Source: Halorubrum salsamenti
Lineage (GTDB): Archaea > Halobacteriota > Halobacteria > Halobacteriales > Haloferacaceae
DNA: 64,000 nucleotides
Direction: 5' to 3'
Assembly (NCBI RefSeq): GCF_007671685.1
Contig: NZ_VCNL01000003.1
Span: 284,131 to 348,130 of the forward strand
Shown here piece by piece: positions 8,561 to 16,226 of this stretch. Every line of letters starts with the position of its first letter. The first letter of the stretch is position 1. The notes under the pieces were generated by a model. It was not told the DNA's origin. It ran no database searches and saw only the letters and a list, made by a program, of their open reading frames with translations. The position numbers and the translations under genes are program-made.

Positions 8561-8920
8561 TTACTCGTCGAGCAGGGCGCGGACCTCGTCCGCGCGCTCC
8601 TCGTCGGTGACGAACCGGTCGAGGACCCACTCCAGCTGACCGAGGACGGCGTCGTGGCCCGCCTCGGTGAGCTCGTACTGGTTGGTCCGCTTGTCGAGTT
8701 CGCTCTTCTCGACGAGCCCGTCCTCGACGAGGTCGTCGAGATTCGGGTAGAGCCGCCCGTGGTTCACCTCGGAGCCGTAGTACGACTCCAGTTCGCGTTT
8801 GATCGCGAGCCCGTACATGGGCTCCTCCGCGAGGATCGCGAGGATGTTCTGTTGGAACGCGGTCAGGTCCGCCGCCGTCCGTGTCGTTGGGTCATCAGTG
8901 ACTGATTGTGCCTCTGACAT
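8561..8920 (-). CDS. PadR-family transcriptional regulator
   Basis: The start MSEAQSVTDDP gives 119 residues; the frame extends 13 residues further to 8959, but the promoter box at 8942-8950 would then be inside the gene. The body is a winged helix: ILAILAEEPMYGLAIKRELES, GRLYPNLDDLVEDGLV and a C-terminal dimer helix. PadR proteins are usually dimeric repressors that act on a nearby gene or on themselves. The divergent neighbour across a 397-bp gap is pyrophosphatase, but inverted repeats in the gap are equally good candidate targets. Confidence 0.85.
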   Translation of the reverse strand: MSEAQSVTDDPTTRTAADLTAFQQNILAILAEEPMYGLAIKRELESYYGSEVNHGRLYPNLDDLVEDGLVEKSELDKRTNQYELTEAGHDAVLGQLEWVLDRFVTDEERADEVRALLDE

Positions 8921-8941
8921 AGTTAGGTGAAGGGAACCCGA

Positions 8942-8950
8942 ACTTATAAC
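8942..8950 (-). promoter_or_regulatory. Promoter of the PadR gene
   Basis: The minus strand reads gttataagt, a good haloarchaeal TATA box, centred 26 bp before the chosen ATG at 8920. This supports the shorter start and a leaderless transcript. Confidence 0.6.
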
Positions 8951-8959
8951 CTTTCTCAA

Positions 8960-9317
8960 GATTCACGAACGTTTAAATACTTCATCAGCCCTCAAACCAG
9001 CTATTCGTGCCGATACCTGTGAGAACAGGTTTGAGCGCTCCGATTCATCGATCTCTCGTTATCGAATGATCAACCACTGTAAGCGCGGATACACGACAAT
9101 TCATCGACGAAACTGGGGCGTTTAGACGAGATGTGTCATCCGATATACCGGTGTATCTCGCCTGAAACAACGGCGCGAGAGTAACCGAAAACAGGTGCAC
9201 TAAGCGGTATCGAACCGGAGAAGAGGCCATCCCGGGCGGAAGACAGAGAGGTCGGCGACGTCGGTCGCGGCGGAAACCCGAAAGGACTTTGCGACCGATG
9301 GACGGAGTATCCCGTAC
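8960..9317. other. 358-bp gap with inverted repeats and a plus-strand TATA box
   Basis: The gap lacks a convincing gene. It holds a plus-strand tttaaata box at 8972-8979, a perfect inverted repeat acctgt-gaga-acaggt at 9015-9030, and an imperfect palindrome gatataccggtgtatc at 9142-9157 nested in a cgagat ... atctcg stem (9128-9160). Base composition is less GC-rich than the flanks. A 19-codon frame (9066-9125) is the only short reading frame after the box and is too small to trust. The repeats could be PadR operators or parts of a small RNA. Confidence 0.45.
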
Positions 9318-9851
9318 ATGGCAAACCTCTGGGAAGACCTCGAGACGGGACCGAACGCGCCGGACGAGATCTACGCCGTCGTGGAGTGTCTCAAGGGCGA
9401 GCGGAACAAGTACGAGTACGACAAGGACATCCCCGGCGTCGTCCTCGACCGCGTGCTTCACTCGAACGTCCACTACCCGTACGACTACGGCTTCATCCCG
9501 CAGTCGTACTACGACGACGAGGACCCCTTCGACGTGATGGTGCTGGTCGAGGACCAGACGTTCCCCGGCTGCGTGATCGAGGCCCGTCCCGTCGCGCTGA
9601 TGAAGATGGACGACGACGGCGAGCAAGACGACAAGGTGATCGCGGTGCCCACTGAGGACCCGCGGTTCGACCACATCGAGAATCTGACGGACATCCCTCA
9701 GCAGACGCTCGACGAGATTGACGAGTTCTTCTCGACGTACAAGAACCTCGAAGCAGGCAAGGAGGTCGAGACCCTCGGGTGGGAGGACAAGCAGGCCGCG
9801 AAGGACGCGATCGAACACGCACAGGACCTGTACGACGAGAATTTCCAGTAG
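9318..9851 (+). CDS. ppa: Inorganic pyrophosphatase (family I)
   Basis: 177 residues, normal length for family I soluble pyrophosphatases. The signature Asp cluster is present: YPYDYGFIP, DEDPFDVMVLVE and the later DDKVIAVP stretch with Lys. It hydrolyses pyrophosphate from nucleic-acid and other syntheses, in the cytoplasm, using Mg2+. Monocistronic by context, followed by a stem-loop at 9860-9883. Confidence 0.95.
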   Translation: MANLWEDLETGPNAPDEIYAVVECLKGERNKYEYDKDIPGVVLDRVLHSNVHYPYDYGFIPQSYYDDEDPFDVMVLVEDQTFPGCVIEARPVALMKMDDDGEQDDKVIAVPTEDPRFDHIENLTDIPQQTLDEIDEFFSTYKNLEAGKEVETLGWEDKQAAKDAIEHAQDLYDENFQ

Positions 9852-9859
9852 GTCCGACT

Positions 9860-9883
9860 GAGACCTCGAAACGCTTCGGTCTC
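9860..9883 (+). terminator. Stem-loop after ppa
   Basis: gagacc pairs with ggtctc six bases each, with a cgaa/ttcg-like inner pairing, eight bases past the ppa stop. No strong T-tract follows, so this could be an mRNA 3'-end structure rather than a terminator itself. Confidence 0.35.
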
Positions 9884-9982
9884 GTCGCATGAATAACCCT
9901 TGGACATACCCGGCCTCATCGCGGATGCGTTATGCCTATGGGTAATTTTTAGAGGGTGGATCGTCTACGTGTCGGTAGAGCC

Positions 9983-10138
9983 ATGAGCGCACACAGCCAA
10001 CCGTCCGTCGGTATCGACCATCCCACGGTCGTCCCGGCCAACTTCGATCCCGAGGAAGACATCGATTCCGAGGACGACATCGACGCCGACGGCGACGAGT
10101 CGGCGAATCCGGCGGACGACGGACGGGAGCAACGGTGA
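9983..10138 (+). CDS. Small acidic haloarchaeal protein, 51 residues
   Basis: Start at the ATG of MSAHSQPSVGIDHPTVVPAN; the longer frame from 9956 is less likely. The first 22 residues look ordered, and the rest is Asp/Glu-rich and probably unstructured. Codon use is typical of the genome, with strong GC bias at third positions, supporting a real gene. It ends 5 bp before the facing regulator gene. Function unknown. Confidence 0.55.
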   Translation: MSAHSQPSVGIDHPTVVPANFDPEEDIDSEDDIDADGDESANPADDGREQR

Positions 10139-10143
10139 CCGTT

Positions 10144-10941
10144 TCAGGCGTTCTCGACGACCGCGGAGAGGCGTCTGGCCTCGTCGACGAACGACTCGAA
10201 TCGGTCGTCAACCCACTCGATAACCGCTGAGTCTGTCGATTCGAGCACGCATCGAGGGTTGTTTCTTCGGTCGTAGGCCGTCACGCACGCGAGGTCGTCG
10301 CACCGAAATATCCCGTACTCGATCGGTTCGGGGGAGACGTACACCGTCGCGTCGTCGTCGTGGATCGCTCGGTCGGTCGCCGGACCGAACTCCGCGATCG
10401 ACTCCGCGACCACGTCTTGGTCGATGACGAGCTCGACCTCGGCGCCCGCGTCGAGCGCCTCCGCCGCCGCGTCGTTGAACTGCTGGATGACGATGGGCGA
10501 GACCGCGCGGATCTCCGAGCCGCACCCCTCGCGCAGGAGTTCGGTGAGTCGGTCGACGGCGGCGAGGGGGTTCCGGTCGGCCGCGACGGTCAGCTCTCCG
10601 GCGTCGAGCGCCGAGGGCGGGAAGTCGGCGCCGACGCGTTCGAGGTCGGCGGCGAGCCGCCCGTACCGGTCCGCGAGTTCGACCTCGTCGAGCAGCGCCT
10701 CGTACGCGTCGTGGACCCGTTCCCCGGTCGGCGTCACGTGGTAGGCCGCATCGCGCTTGACGACCCAGTCGCGCTCGCTGAATCCGGAGAGAATGCGTTG
10801 GATCGTCGTCCGCGTCGCGTCGACCGCATCCGTGAGGCCCGCCGGGCGGCGCGGCTCATCTCGGAGCGCACGGAGCATCGCGACCCGGACAGGGGACCCG
10901 GCGAGGTACTGTGCGCCGTCGTGTCCGTCGTCGACCGTCAT
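10144..10941 (-). CDS. Winged-helix regulator with FilR1-like C-terminal domain
   Basis: Start chosen at MTVDDGHDGAQYL (265 residues); a GTG 24 bp further up would place the cgattaagcg box too close. The N-terminal wHTH has VRVAMLRALRDEP and TRTTIQRILSGFSERDWV. The C-terminal domain (about 90-260) contains ELVIDQDVVAESIAE and DATVYVSPEPIEYGIF, the layout of haloarchaeal regulators with the FilR1 (PF08350) sensor domain. Ligand unknown. It is monocistronic and convergent with the small acidic gene. Confidence 0.8.
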   Translation of the reverse strand: MTVDDGHDGAQYLAGSPVRVAMLRALRDEPRRPAGLTDAVDATRTTIQRILSGFSERDWVVKRDAAYHVTPTGERVHDAYEALLDEVELADRYGRLAADLERVGADFPPSALDAGELTVAADRNPLAAVDRLTELLREGCGSEIRAVSPIVIQQFNDAAAEALDAGAEVELVIDQDVVAESIAEFGPATDRAIHDDDATVYVSPEPIEYGIFRCDDLACVTAYDRRNNPRCVLESTDSAVIEWVDDRFESFVDEARRLSAVVENA

Positions 10942-11066
10942 CGTGTGATCCTTGTGTACGGACACCGAACGCTTAATCGTACCGCGTTACGCCCCGGCGA
11001 GACGTTCCGAGCGCTTCGGAACGAGCCGCGTCGCCCGGCGCTGCGTCGATCAGTCCCGCGACCCGT

Positions 11067-11315
11067 TCACGGCTGGTACCGGAACGAGACGACGGTACCG
11101 ATGGTGTCCTCGCCGTCGATTGCCTCGGTGGTGACGGTCGCCGCGACGACAGCGTCCGCGCCGAGCGCCTCCTCGATCACCGCGGTGAGCGCGTCGGGGT
11201 CGGCGCCCTGCTGGAGCACCGGCACCCGGACCTGCCGCCGGTTGACGGCGACGTCGCCGAGGTCGTAGTCGGTGTGCTCGAACGCGTCGCGGATGGCCGC
11301 GTTGACATCGGTCAT
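11067..11315 (-). CDS. Conserved haloarchaeal protein of unknown function, 82 residues
   Basis: A compact acidic protein (MTDVNAAIRDAFEHTDYDL ... GTVVSFRYQP) with predicted alpha-beta order and a run VVAATVTTEAIDGEDTIGTVV. No metal site, signal or membrane segment. Not recognised beyond a general haloarchaeal look. It is followed on its 5' side by the AT-rich region 11,390-11,520. Confidence 0.6.
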   Translation of the reverse strand: MTDVNAAIRDAFEHTDYDLGDVAVNRRQVRVPVLQQGADPDALTAVIEEALGADAVVAATVTTEAIDGEDTIGTVVSFRYQP

Positions 11316-11521
11316 GGTACCAACTCCGCCGGGAGGACTGAAAAAACGGTGGGCCGAGCCCCGAAATTCCCTTGTCGACGCCGATCGCAGATGTACGATC
11401 GAACGGACGGGTCGACATCTCGGAGCGTGTCATTAATTTATTATCTATTTATATTCAAATATCTAAGAATAGTTACCGCAAAACGGTTTTGATGTTAATA
11501 TCACGCGATATTCTGTGTAAT
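11316..11521. other. AT-rich intergenic region upstream of a small membrane peptide gene
   Basis: From about 11,430 the sequence is strongly AT-rich (for example cattaatttattatctattt), unlike the surrounding genome. It carries several possible TATA boxes, including tatttatattc near 11,446 and gttaatat at 11,495-11,500. The latter overlaps an inverted repeat just before the ATG at 11522. No gene is seen here. Confidence 0.6.
11497..11512. promoter_or_regulatory. Inverted repeat at the start of the small peptide gene
   Basis: aatatc-acgc-gatatt is a perfect 6-bp inverted repeat ending 10 bp before the ATG at 11522, where polymerase would start in a leaderless promoter. It could be an operator for a dimeric repressor. 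No regulator is assigned. Confidence 0.4.
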
Positions 11522-11653
11522 ATGCACGAAAGTGTTGCAGACTACGTGGCAGAGCACCCGAAGATGGCCGGCGTCCTGTTCACCGCGCTCCTCCTGCTGA
11601 CGCAGGCGGCGCCCGCATCGGCGAACGCGATGGCGTCAACTCCTGGGCCTTGA
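11522..11653 (+). CDS. 43-residue single-helix membrane peptide (DUF7503-like)
   Basis: MHESVADYVAEHPKMAGVLF followed by a hydrophobic helix (TALLLLTQAAPASANAMA) and a short polar end. The EHPKMAGVLF-helix layout fits small haloarchaeal peptides filed as DUF7503. It could be a membrane-spanning peptide or, given the ASANA-like end, an uncleaved or cleaved signal peptide. Its last 18 bp overlap the end of the facing CHAT gene. The immediate upstream region is AT-rich with an inverted repeat, unlike most genes in the window. Confidence 0.6.
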   Translation: MHESVADYVAEHPKMAGVLFTALLLLTQAAPASANAMASTPGP

Positions 11654-13789
11654 TTTAAGTTCTAGCCGGTCACTCCAATGGAGTTCACCGTGAAAAAACA
11701 CTGGTAGTGTTTCTAAATTAATAAATTTCTTCACAGACTCTCCAGACACATCAGCAATTAAAATTTCCTTTGGCACGTAATAATTTAATTCGGAAGTAGA
11801 GAGATTAGCGAGAGTCATGGTTCCAAGACCATATGGCCCATTCGGAAATGCTTCAATACTAACATTGTATTGTCCTGCGTTCGTCTCTTTTAGTTCTACA
11901 ACAGGCGCGATCCCACTCCGACTCTGACAGATCGTCGTCCCGCCGTCTCCGACGACGATGTACTGGTGGCCGGTGATCAGCTCTCGCTTGGCGACGTGGA
12001 GCGCGGTGCGGAGGTTGAAGCCGCTGTTCATCAGTCGGGCGATGATGCGGCCGAGCTGGGTCGCCGGCGAGTTCGCCACGTCGGAGAGGGTGACGATGCC
12101 GCCGCGGGAGCCGCGGTGGACGAGGGCCTCGCCCTGCTGGTACGACTGGCAGGCGTTGAGCAGGAAGGCGCTCACGCCGACATCGAGGTCCTCGGCCGTG
12201 AGATCGAGGTAGTCGTCGGTGCACTGCATCCCGCGGTCGTCGACGTGGCCGACGTAGTGGAGGAAGTCGACGTCGGACTGGAGGGTCTCGCGCATCTCCT
12301 CGCGGGTGAGGTCGTGGCGCACCTCGATGTCGAACTGGACCATATCGCGGAGCCCGTACAGGTCCGCGACCTCACCCTCTTCGCGCATCTGCTCGTCGTT
12401 ACAGACGACGAGCACGGAGATCCGCGACTGCTCGACCGCGCCGGCCTCCAGACGCCGGTGGTACGCGTCGAGGGTGGCCTTGTTGGCGTCGAGGGGGACG
12501 CCGGCGCCGACCCACGCGTGCTCGACCGTGTCGACGGGCTCGGGCCGCACGAAGTCGGCGTCGGTCGGCACCGCGCCGCGCTCCGCCGAGGCGTCGGTGC
12601 CGCGAGTGGGTTCGGTCCCGGCGGCGCCGCCGCGAACGAACTCGTCGGGACCGAGGGATGCGGCGTCAGTCGGAGTGCGGCCGGCGCCGGCCCGCGGCCC
12701 GCGGAAGAACCCGAGCCCGCCGCCCTCGCCGGCCGTCGCGGGAGTCACCGTCTCCGGCGACCGGACGATCGACAGCTCGCCGGCCACGAACGGGAGCATC
12801 TCCACGTTCTCGGGGTCGGGGCGGACGTCGGTCGTCAGCGTCCACTGGGGGAGCTCCGGCTCGACGCGTTCGAAGGGGACGGCGAGGTACTCGCCGAGTC
12901 GCTCCGCGAGCGGGAGGTCGTACAGCCGGCCCCAGTCGAGGTCGAGGTCGGTGGTCTCGCGCTCGTGGAGATCGACCGGGTAGAACCCCTCCGTGCGCGC
13001 GAGACAGTCGAAGTGGAACGCCTGTCGAAGGGCCTCGGCGGTACGCCGCTCGAAGTCGGGCTCTAAGGGGTGCATCCAGCCGTCGCCCTCGATCCGGGGG
13101 GCGTCGCCGGGGACCACGTCGGCGGCGAGGTAGTACGCCAGCGAGACCACCGGGTAGAGGTAGCGGTACTCCGGGGGGACGACGATCCGGACGCCGGAGT
13201 CGACCGGCTCGACGCGGTCGGGAACGCGGAACTCCTCGCCCGGTTCGATCAGCGGCGGGTGCCCCCGAAGGGTGGGGAACGACCGCTCCGGGCTGGTCGT
13301 CTGGAGCGCGGAGCCGAGCAGCGACACGGCGTCCATCAGCGACTCGGGGTCGGTCGGGGTCTCGATCGTCCCGGCGGGAACCTGGTGGAGCGATCGGAAC
13401 CCGAGCGTGACCTCGGCGGGTGCGTCGAGGTCGATCCGGGTCGTCCGCTCCGTCGTCGACACGGAGAACGGCGACGCGAACGCGAGGTACAGCTTCGTCG
13501 GGGCGGGGTCGATCCCCACGTGGTACGTCCCCGCCGGCATCGCGTAGGAGTCGCCGCGGGTGAGCAGCGTCCCGTCGCCGGAACGGGTTTCCACGACCGC
13601 GACGCGGGGGATCTCGATGGACCCGGTCTCGACGGTCACGCTCGCGTCGACCGGGAAGTAGTGATCGTCCCCGGGACTCGCGGTCGGCTCGACCGGCCGG
13701 TCGGTGTACACCTCGAACTGCGTGTTCTCGATGTGATCGGTGACGGTGAGCCCGGCCGCGCCGGACAGCGGATCGATGTCGATGCTCAT
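11636..13789 (-). CDS. CHAT-domain protein (caspase-like peptidase)
   Basis: Start MSIDIDPLSGAAGL gives 717 residues; the frame above it is a shadow of the next gene. Residues 1-440 are a beta-rich, acidic region of unknown fold with a short disordered linker (about 370-420). A CHAT domain follows: His515 in LHYVGHVDDRG and Cys547 in LLNACQSYQQGEAL form the expected dyad, and GGIVTLSDVANSPAT and YIVVGDGG complete the fold. CHAT proteins are caspase/separase-related cysteine peptidases, often in signalling or self-killing systems. The last roughly 98 residues, encoded by 11,640-11,930, have very different base composition and are probably acquired. No TPR repeats were seen. Confidence 0.8.
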   Translation of the reverse strand: MSIDIDPLSGAAGLTVTDHIENTQFEVYTDRPVEPTASPGDDHYFPVDASVTVETGSIEIPRVAVVETRSGDGTLLTRGDSYAMPAGTYHVGIDPAPTKLYLAFASPFSVSTTERTTRIDLDAPAEVTLGFRSLHQVPAGTIETPTDPESLMDAVSLLGSALQTTSPERSFPTLRGHPPLIEPGEEFRVPDRVEPVDSGVRIVVPPEYRYLYPVVSLAYYLAADVVPGDAPRIEGDGWMHPLEPDFERRTAEALRQAFHFDCLARTEGFYPVDLHERETTDLDLDWGRLYDLPLAERLGEYLAVPFERVEPELPQWTLTTDVRPDPENVEMLPFVAGELSIVRSPETVTPATAGEGGGLGFFRGPRAGAGRTPTDAASLGPDEFVRGGAAGTEPTRGTDASAERGAVPTDADFVRPEPVDTVEHAWVGAGVPLDANKATLDAYHRRLEAGAVEQSRISVLVVCNDEQMREEGEVADLYGLRDMVQFDIEVRHDLTREEMRETLQSDVDFLHYVGHVDDRGMQCTDDYLDLTAEDLDVGVSAFLLNACQSYQQGEALVHRGSRGGIVTLSDVANSPATQLGRIIARLMNSGFNLRTALHVAKRELITGHQYIVVGDGGTTICQSRSGIAPVVELKETNAGQYNVSIEAFPNGPYGLGTMTLANLSTSELNYYVPKEILIADVSGESVKKFINLETLPVFFHGELHWSDRLELKSRPRS

Positions 13790-13921
13790 GAGGGGGGCCG
13801 CGTTCAGTGGGCAGCGGGGATCGCCGCGGAAGTGGTGCGGCGGCGACGAGACGCGGCCGTGGTTACCGACTTCTGGAGCGATACGGCGATAAAGCTTGTG
13901 TCGAGGACCGCCGCGGACCGA

Positions 13922-13931
13922 ACGGATAAAG
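13922..13931 (+). promoter_or_regulatory. Promoter of the aspartoacylase-like gene
   Basis: cggataaagg is centred about 29 bp before the ATG at 13956, so the transcript is probably leaderless. Confidence 0.4.
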
Positions 13932-13955
13932 GGGCGGCCGGTCCACGTTCGCGTA

Positions 13956-14912
13956 ATGATCACGCTTGGAACGGCTCGCGCCTCGCCGGGGGAGTCGGAC
14001 ACGGGCCGTCTCGAGGTCGGCGAGACGCGGGACGGGAGTCCCGTCCGACTGCCGGTGGCGGTCATCAACGGCGCGGAAGACGGCGAGACGCTGTACATGC
14101 AGGCGGTCAGTGACGGCGACGAACTCAACGGACTCGGCGTCGTCAACCGCGTCGTTCCCCGGCTCGATCCGGCGGAGCTGTCGGGGGCGGTCCTCGTCGT
14201 CGGCGTCGTCAACTACTTCGGATTCCAGGTCGCCGAACACCGGAACCCGATCGACGACCGGAAGATGAACCGCGGATATCCCGGCGACGAGAAGGGGACG
14301 ACGAGCGAGCGGATCGCCCACGCGACGTTCCAAGCCGCGAAGCGGGCGGACCTCATCCTCGATCTCCACCAGGGATCGACCAGCCGGATGATAAACGAGA
14401 CGCGGGTCCGCTGCGGGATCCGCCACCACCTCCACGGCGACTGTCTAGAGCTGGCGAAGGTCTTCGGCTGCGGCCACGTCCTCGACATCAAGGGACCGGA
14501 CGGACAGCTCGCGCGCGTCGGCCCGGAACACGGCATCCCGACCATCGATCCCGAGCTCGGCGGCTGCGTCGGCTGGGACGAGGAGTCGGTCCGGTACGGC
14601 GTCGAGGGCGTGTTCAACGTGCTCCGCCACTACGGCTTCCTCGACGGCGACGTCGACCTCGAACAGCAGGTCAGGGCGCGCGGCTTCGACCAGTACGGGT
14701 CGCCGGCCGGCGGGCTGGTTCGGTTCGAGCGCGAGCTCGGCGAACGCGTCTCCACCGGAGACCCCCTCTACGAGGTGACCGACGTGTTCGGCGAGCTGAA
14801 AGGGCGGGTGACCGCCGACGACGACGGGATCTTCTGGCGCACGCGCCGGCTCCCGCAGGTCGCCGCCGGCGAGTACGTCTGCTCGGTCGGCACCAACGTC
14901 GACAAGTACTGA
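13956..14912 (+). CDS. Succinylglutamate desuccinylase/aspartoacylase family hydrolase
   Basis: 318 residues from MITLGTARASPGESD. Family features: the ELNG turn, the HRNPIDDRKMNRGYPG region, and LDLHQG with a likely zinc ligand His138. The usual first zinc motif HxxE (GxHGDE) reads SDGDELNG here, with Asp53 where His is expected and Glu56 kept. The C-terminal third is a beta-barrel with ERVSTGDPLYEVTD. The enzyme would hydrolyse an N-acyl amino acid or a related amide; substrate unknown. Its stop overlaps the threonine-synthase-like ATG by one base, so the two are co-translated. Confidence 0.85.
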   Translation: MITLGTARASPGESDTGRLEVGETRDGSPVRLPVAVINGAEDGETLYMQAVSDGDELNGLGVVNRVVPRLDPAELSGAVLVVGVVNYFGFQVAEHRNPIDDRKMNRGYPGDEKGTTSERIAHATFQAAKRADLILDLHQGSTSRMINETRVRCGIRHHLHGDCLELAKVFGCGHVLDIKGPDGQLARVGPEHGIPTIDPELGGCVGWDEESVRYGVEGVFNVLRHYGFLDGDVDLEQQVRARGFDQYGSPAGGLVRFERELGERVSTGDPLYEVTDVFGELKGRVTADDDGIFWRTRRLPQVAAGEYVCSVGTNVDKY

Positions 14913-16117
14913 TGCCCGGCGACCGCGACCGGAGCTCGATCCGAGACCTCACCTGTCCCGAGTGCGGCGCGACCGTGAGAGACCGGTGGCGCTGCGAGTG
15001 CGGCGCTCCGCTGGAGTTCGCCGATCCGCCGATTCCGGAGGAGGCCACTCCGCGGGAAAGAGACGCCCGCGACGGGCTCTGGGCGTTCGAGCCGTTCCTC
15101 GCCGTCGGCGACGACGCCGGAGATCGGGTGACGCTCGGCGAGGGGATGACGCCGCTGGTCGACGCGGACGCGGGGGCGGACGGGGGCGACTCATCCGACG
15201 CCGACGGGTGGAACGCCGCGTTCAAGCTGGAGTACGTCTTCCCCACCGGCTCGTTCAAGGACCGCGGCGCGACGACGACGCTCACGCGGGCCCGCGAGCT
15301 GGGCGTCGAGCGCGTCGTCGAGGACTCCTCCGGCAACGCCGGCGCCGCGATCGCGACGTACGCGGCGCGCGCCGGGATCGACGCCGCGGTGTACGTCCCG
15401 GCCGACGTCAAGGAATCGAAGCTCCGCGCGATCCGGCGGGCCGGCGCCGAACCGATCCGGATCGAGGGCTCGCGCGCAGACGTGACCGAGGCGTGCGTGG
15501 CCGCGCTCGGGGAGGGCGGCGGAAACGAGCGCGAGAAAAGCGGGAGCGACGGCGACACCGGAGATTTCCCGTGGTACGCCAGCCACGCGTGGAACCCGGC
15601 CTTCTTCGAGGGGACCGCCACCGTCGCCTACGAGATCGCGTTCCAACGCGGCTGGGAGGCCCCCGACGCAGTCGTGACCCCGCTCGGACACGGCACCCTC
15701 TTTCTCGGCGCCTACCGGGGATTCCACCGGCTGAAACGCGCGGGCTGGATCGACGAACTCCCTCGCCTGTTCGGCGCGCAGGCGGCCGGCGTCGCGCCGA
15801 TCGTCCGCGAACTCCACGGCGCAGATGCGGCCGACCCCGAGGGGCGCGTCAACGCGGCCGCCGACGGGATCCAGATCGCCGAGCCGGTCCGGAAGCGGCA
15901 GATACTCGACGCGATCGCCGACACCGACGGCGACGCGCTCGCGGTCACGCAGGCGGCGGCCGAGCGCGAACTCGACCGGCTGCACGCCGCGGGCTTTTAC
16001 ACCGAGCCGACCTGCGCCGTCGCGCCGGCGGCCCTGCGCGAGCTTCGCGAGCGCGGCGTCATCGCGTCCGACGACGACGTGGTCGTCCCCCTGACCGGGA
16101 GCGGACTGAAGGGCTGA
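14912..16117 (+). CDS. Threonine synthase-like PLP enzyme with N-terminal zinc ribbon
   Basis: 401 residues. N-terminal Cys15, Cys18, Cys28 and Cys30 (CPECG ... CECG) form a likely zinc ribbon, as in archaeal threonine synthases. The PLP lysine is Lys116 in PTGSFKDRG, and DSSGNAGAAIATYAARAG binds the cofactor phosphate. It would convert O-phosphohomoserine to threonine if a true ThrC, but related enzymes use other substrates. It is coupled to the aspartoacylase-like gene ahead of it, which is not a usual ThrC partner. Two 23-bp tandem repeats follow the stop. Confidence 0.8.
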   Translation: MPGDRDRSSIRDLTCPECGATVRDRWRCECGAPLEFADPPIPEEATPRERDARDGLWAFEPFLAVGDDAGDRVTLGEGMTPLVDADAGADGGDSSDADGWNAAFKLEYVFPTGSFKDRGATTTLTRARELGVERVVEDSSGNAGAAIATYAARAGIDAAVYVPADVKESKLRAIRRAGAEPIRIEGSRADVTEACVAALGEGGGNEREKSGSDGDTGDFPWYASHAWNPAFFEGTATVAYEIAFQRGWEAPDAVVTPLGHGTLFLGAYRGFHRLKRAGWIDELPRLFGAQAAGVAPIVRELHGADAADPEGRVNAAADGIQIAEPVRKRQILDAIADTDGDALAVTQAAAERELDRLHAAGFYTEPTCAVAPAALRELRERGVIASDDDVVVPLTGSGLKG

Positions 16118-16119
16118 GC

Positions 16120-16165
16120 GCGGCGGCCGAGGAAAGCTGACCGCGGCGGCCGAGGAAAGCTGACC
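16120..16165. repeat. Two perfect 23-bp tandem repeats
   Basis: Two identical 23-bp units (16120-16142 and 16143-16165), starting gcggcggccgaggaaagc, follow the threonine-synthase-like stop directly, with the first six bases of a third unit. Likely a recent slippage event; copy number may vary between strains. Confidence 0.75.
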
Positions 16166-16226
16166 GCGGCGATCGAGCGGTCCCTCCACCGCCATCTCTT
16201 TTCAGTCTCGCCCCGTGAGAGGGCGT

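Noticed and set aside
9136-9324. A 62-codon minus-strand frame in the PadR-ppa gap
   Set aside because: Starts inside ppa, has no promoter and a composition typical of a chance frame.
11390-11930. Possible insertion sequence or provirus remnant at the AT-rich patch
   Set aside because: No transposase or integrase fragment, no terminal inverted repeats and no target duplication could be found; base composition alone is not enough.
16118-16200. Tandem repeat after the threonine-synthase-like gene, considered as a CRISPR start
   Set aside because: Units are directly adjacent with no spacers.
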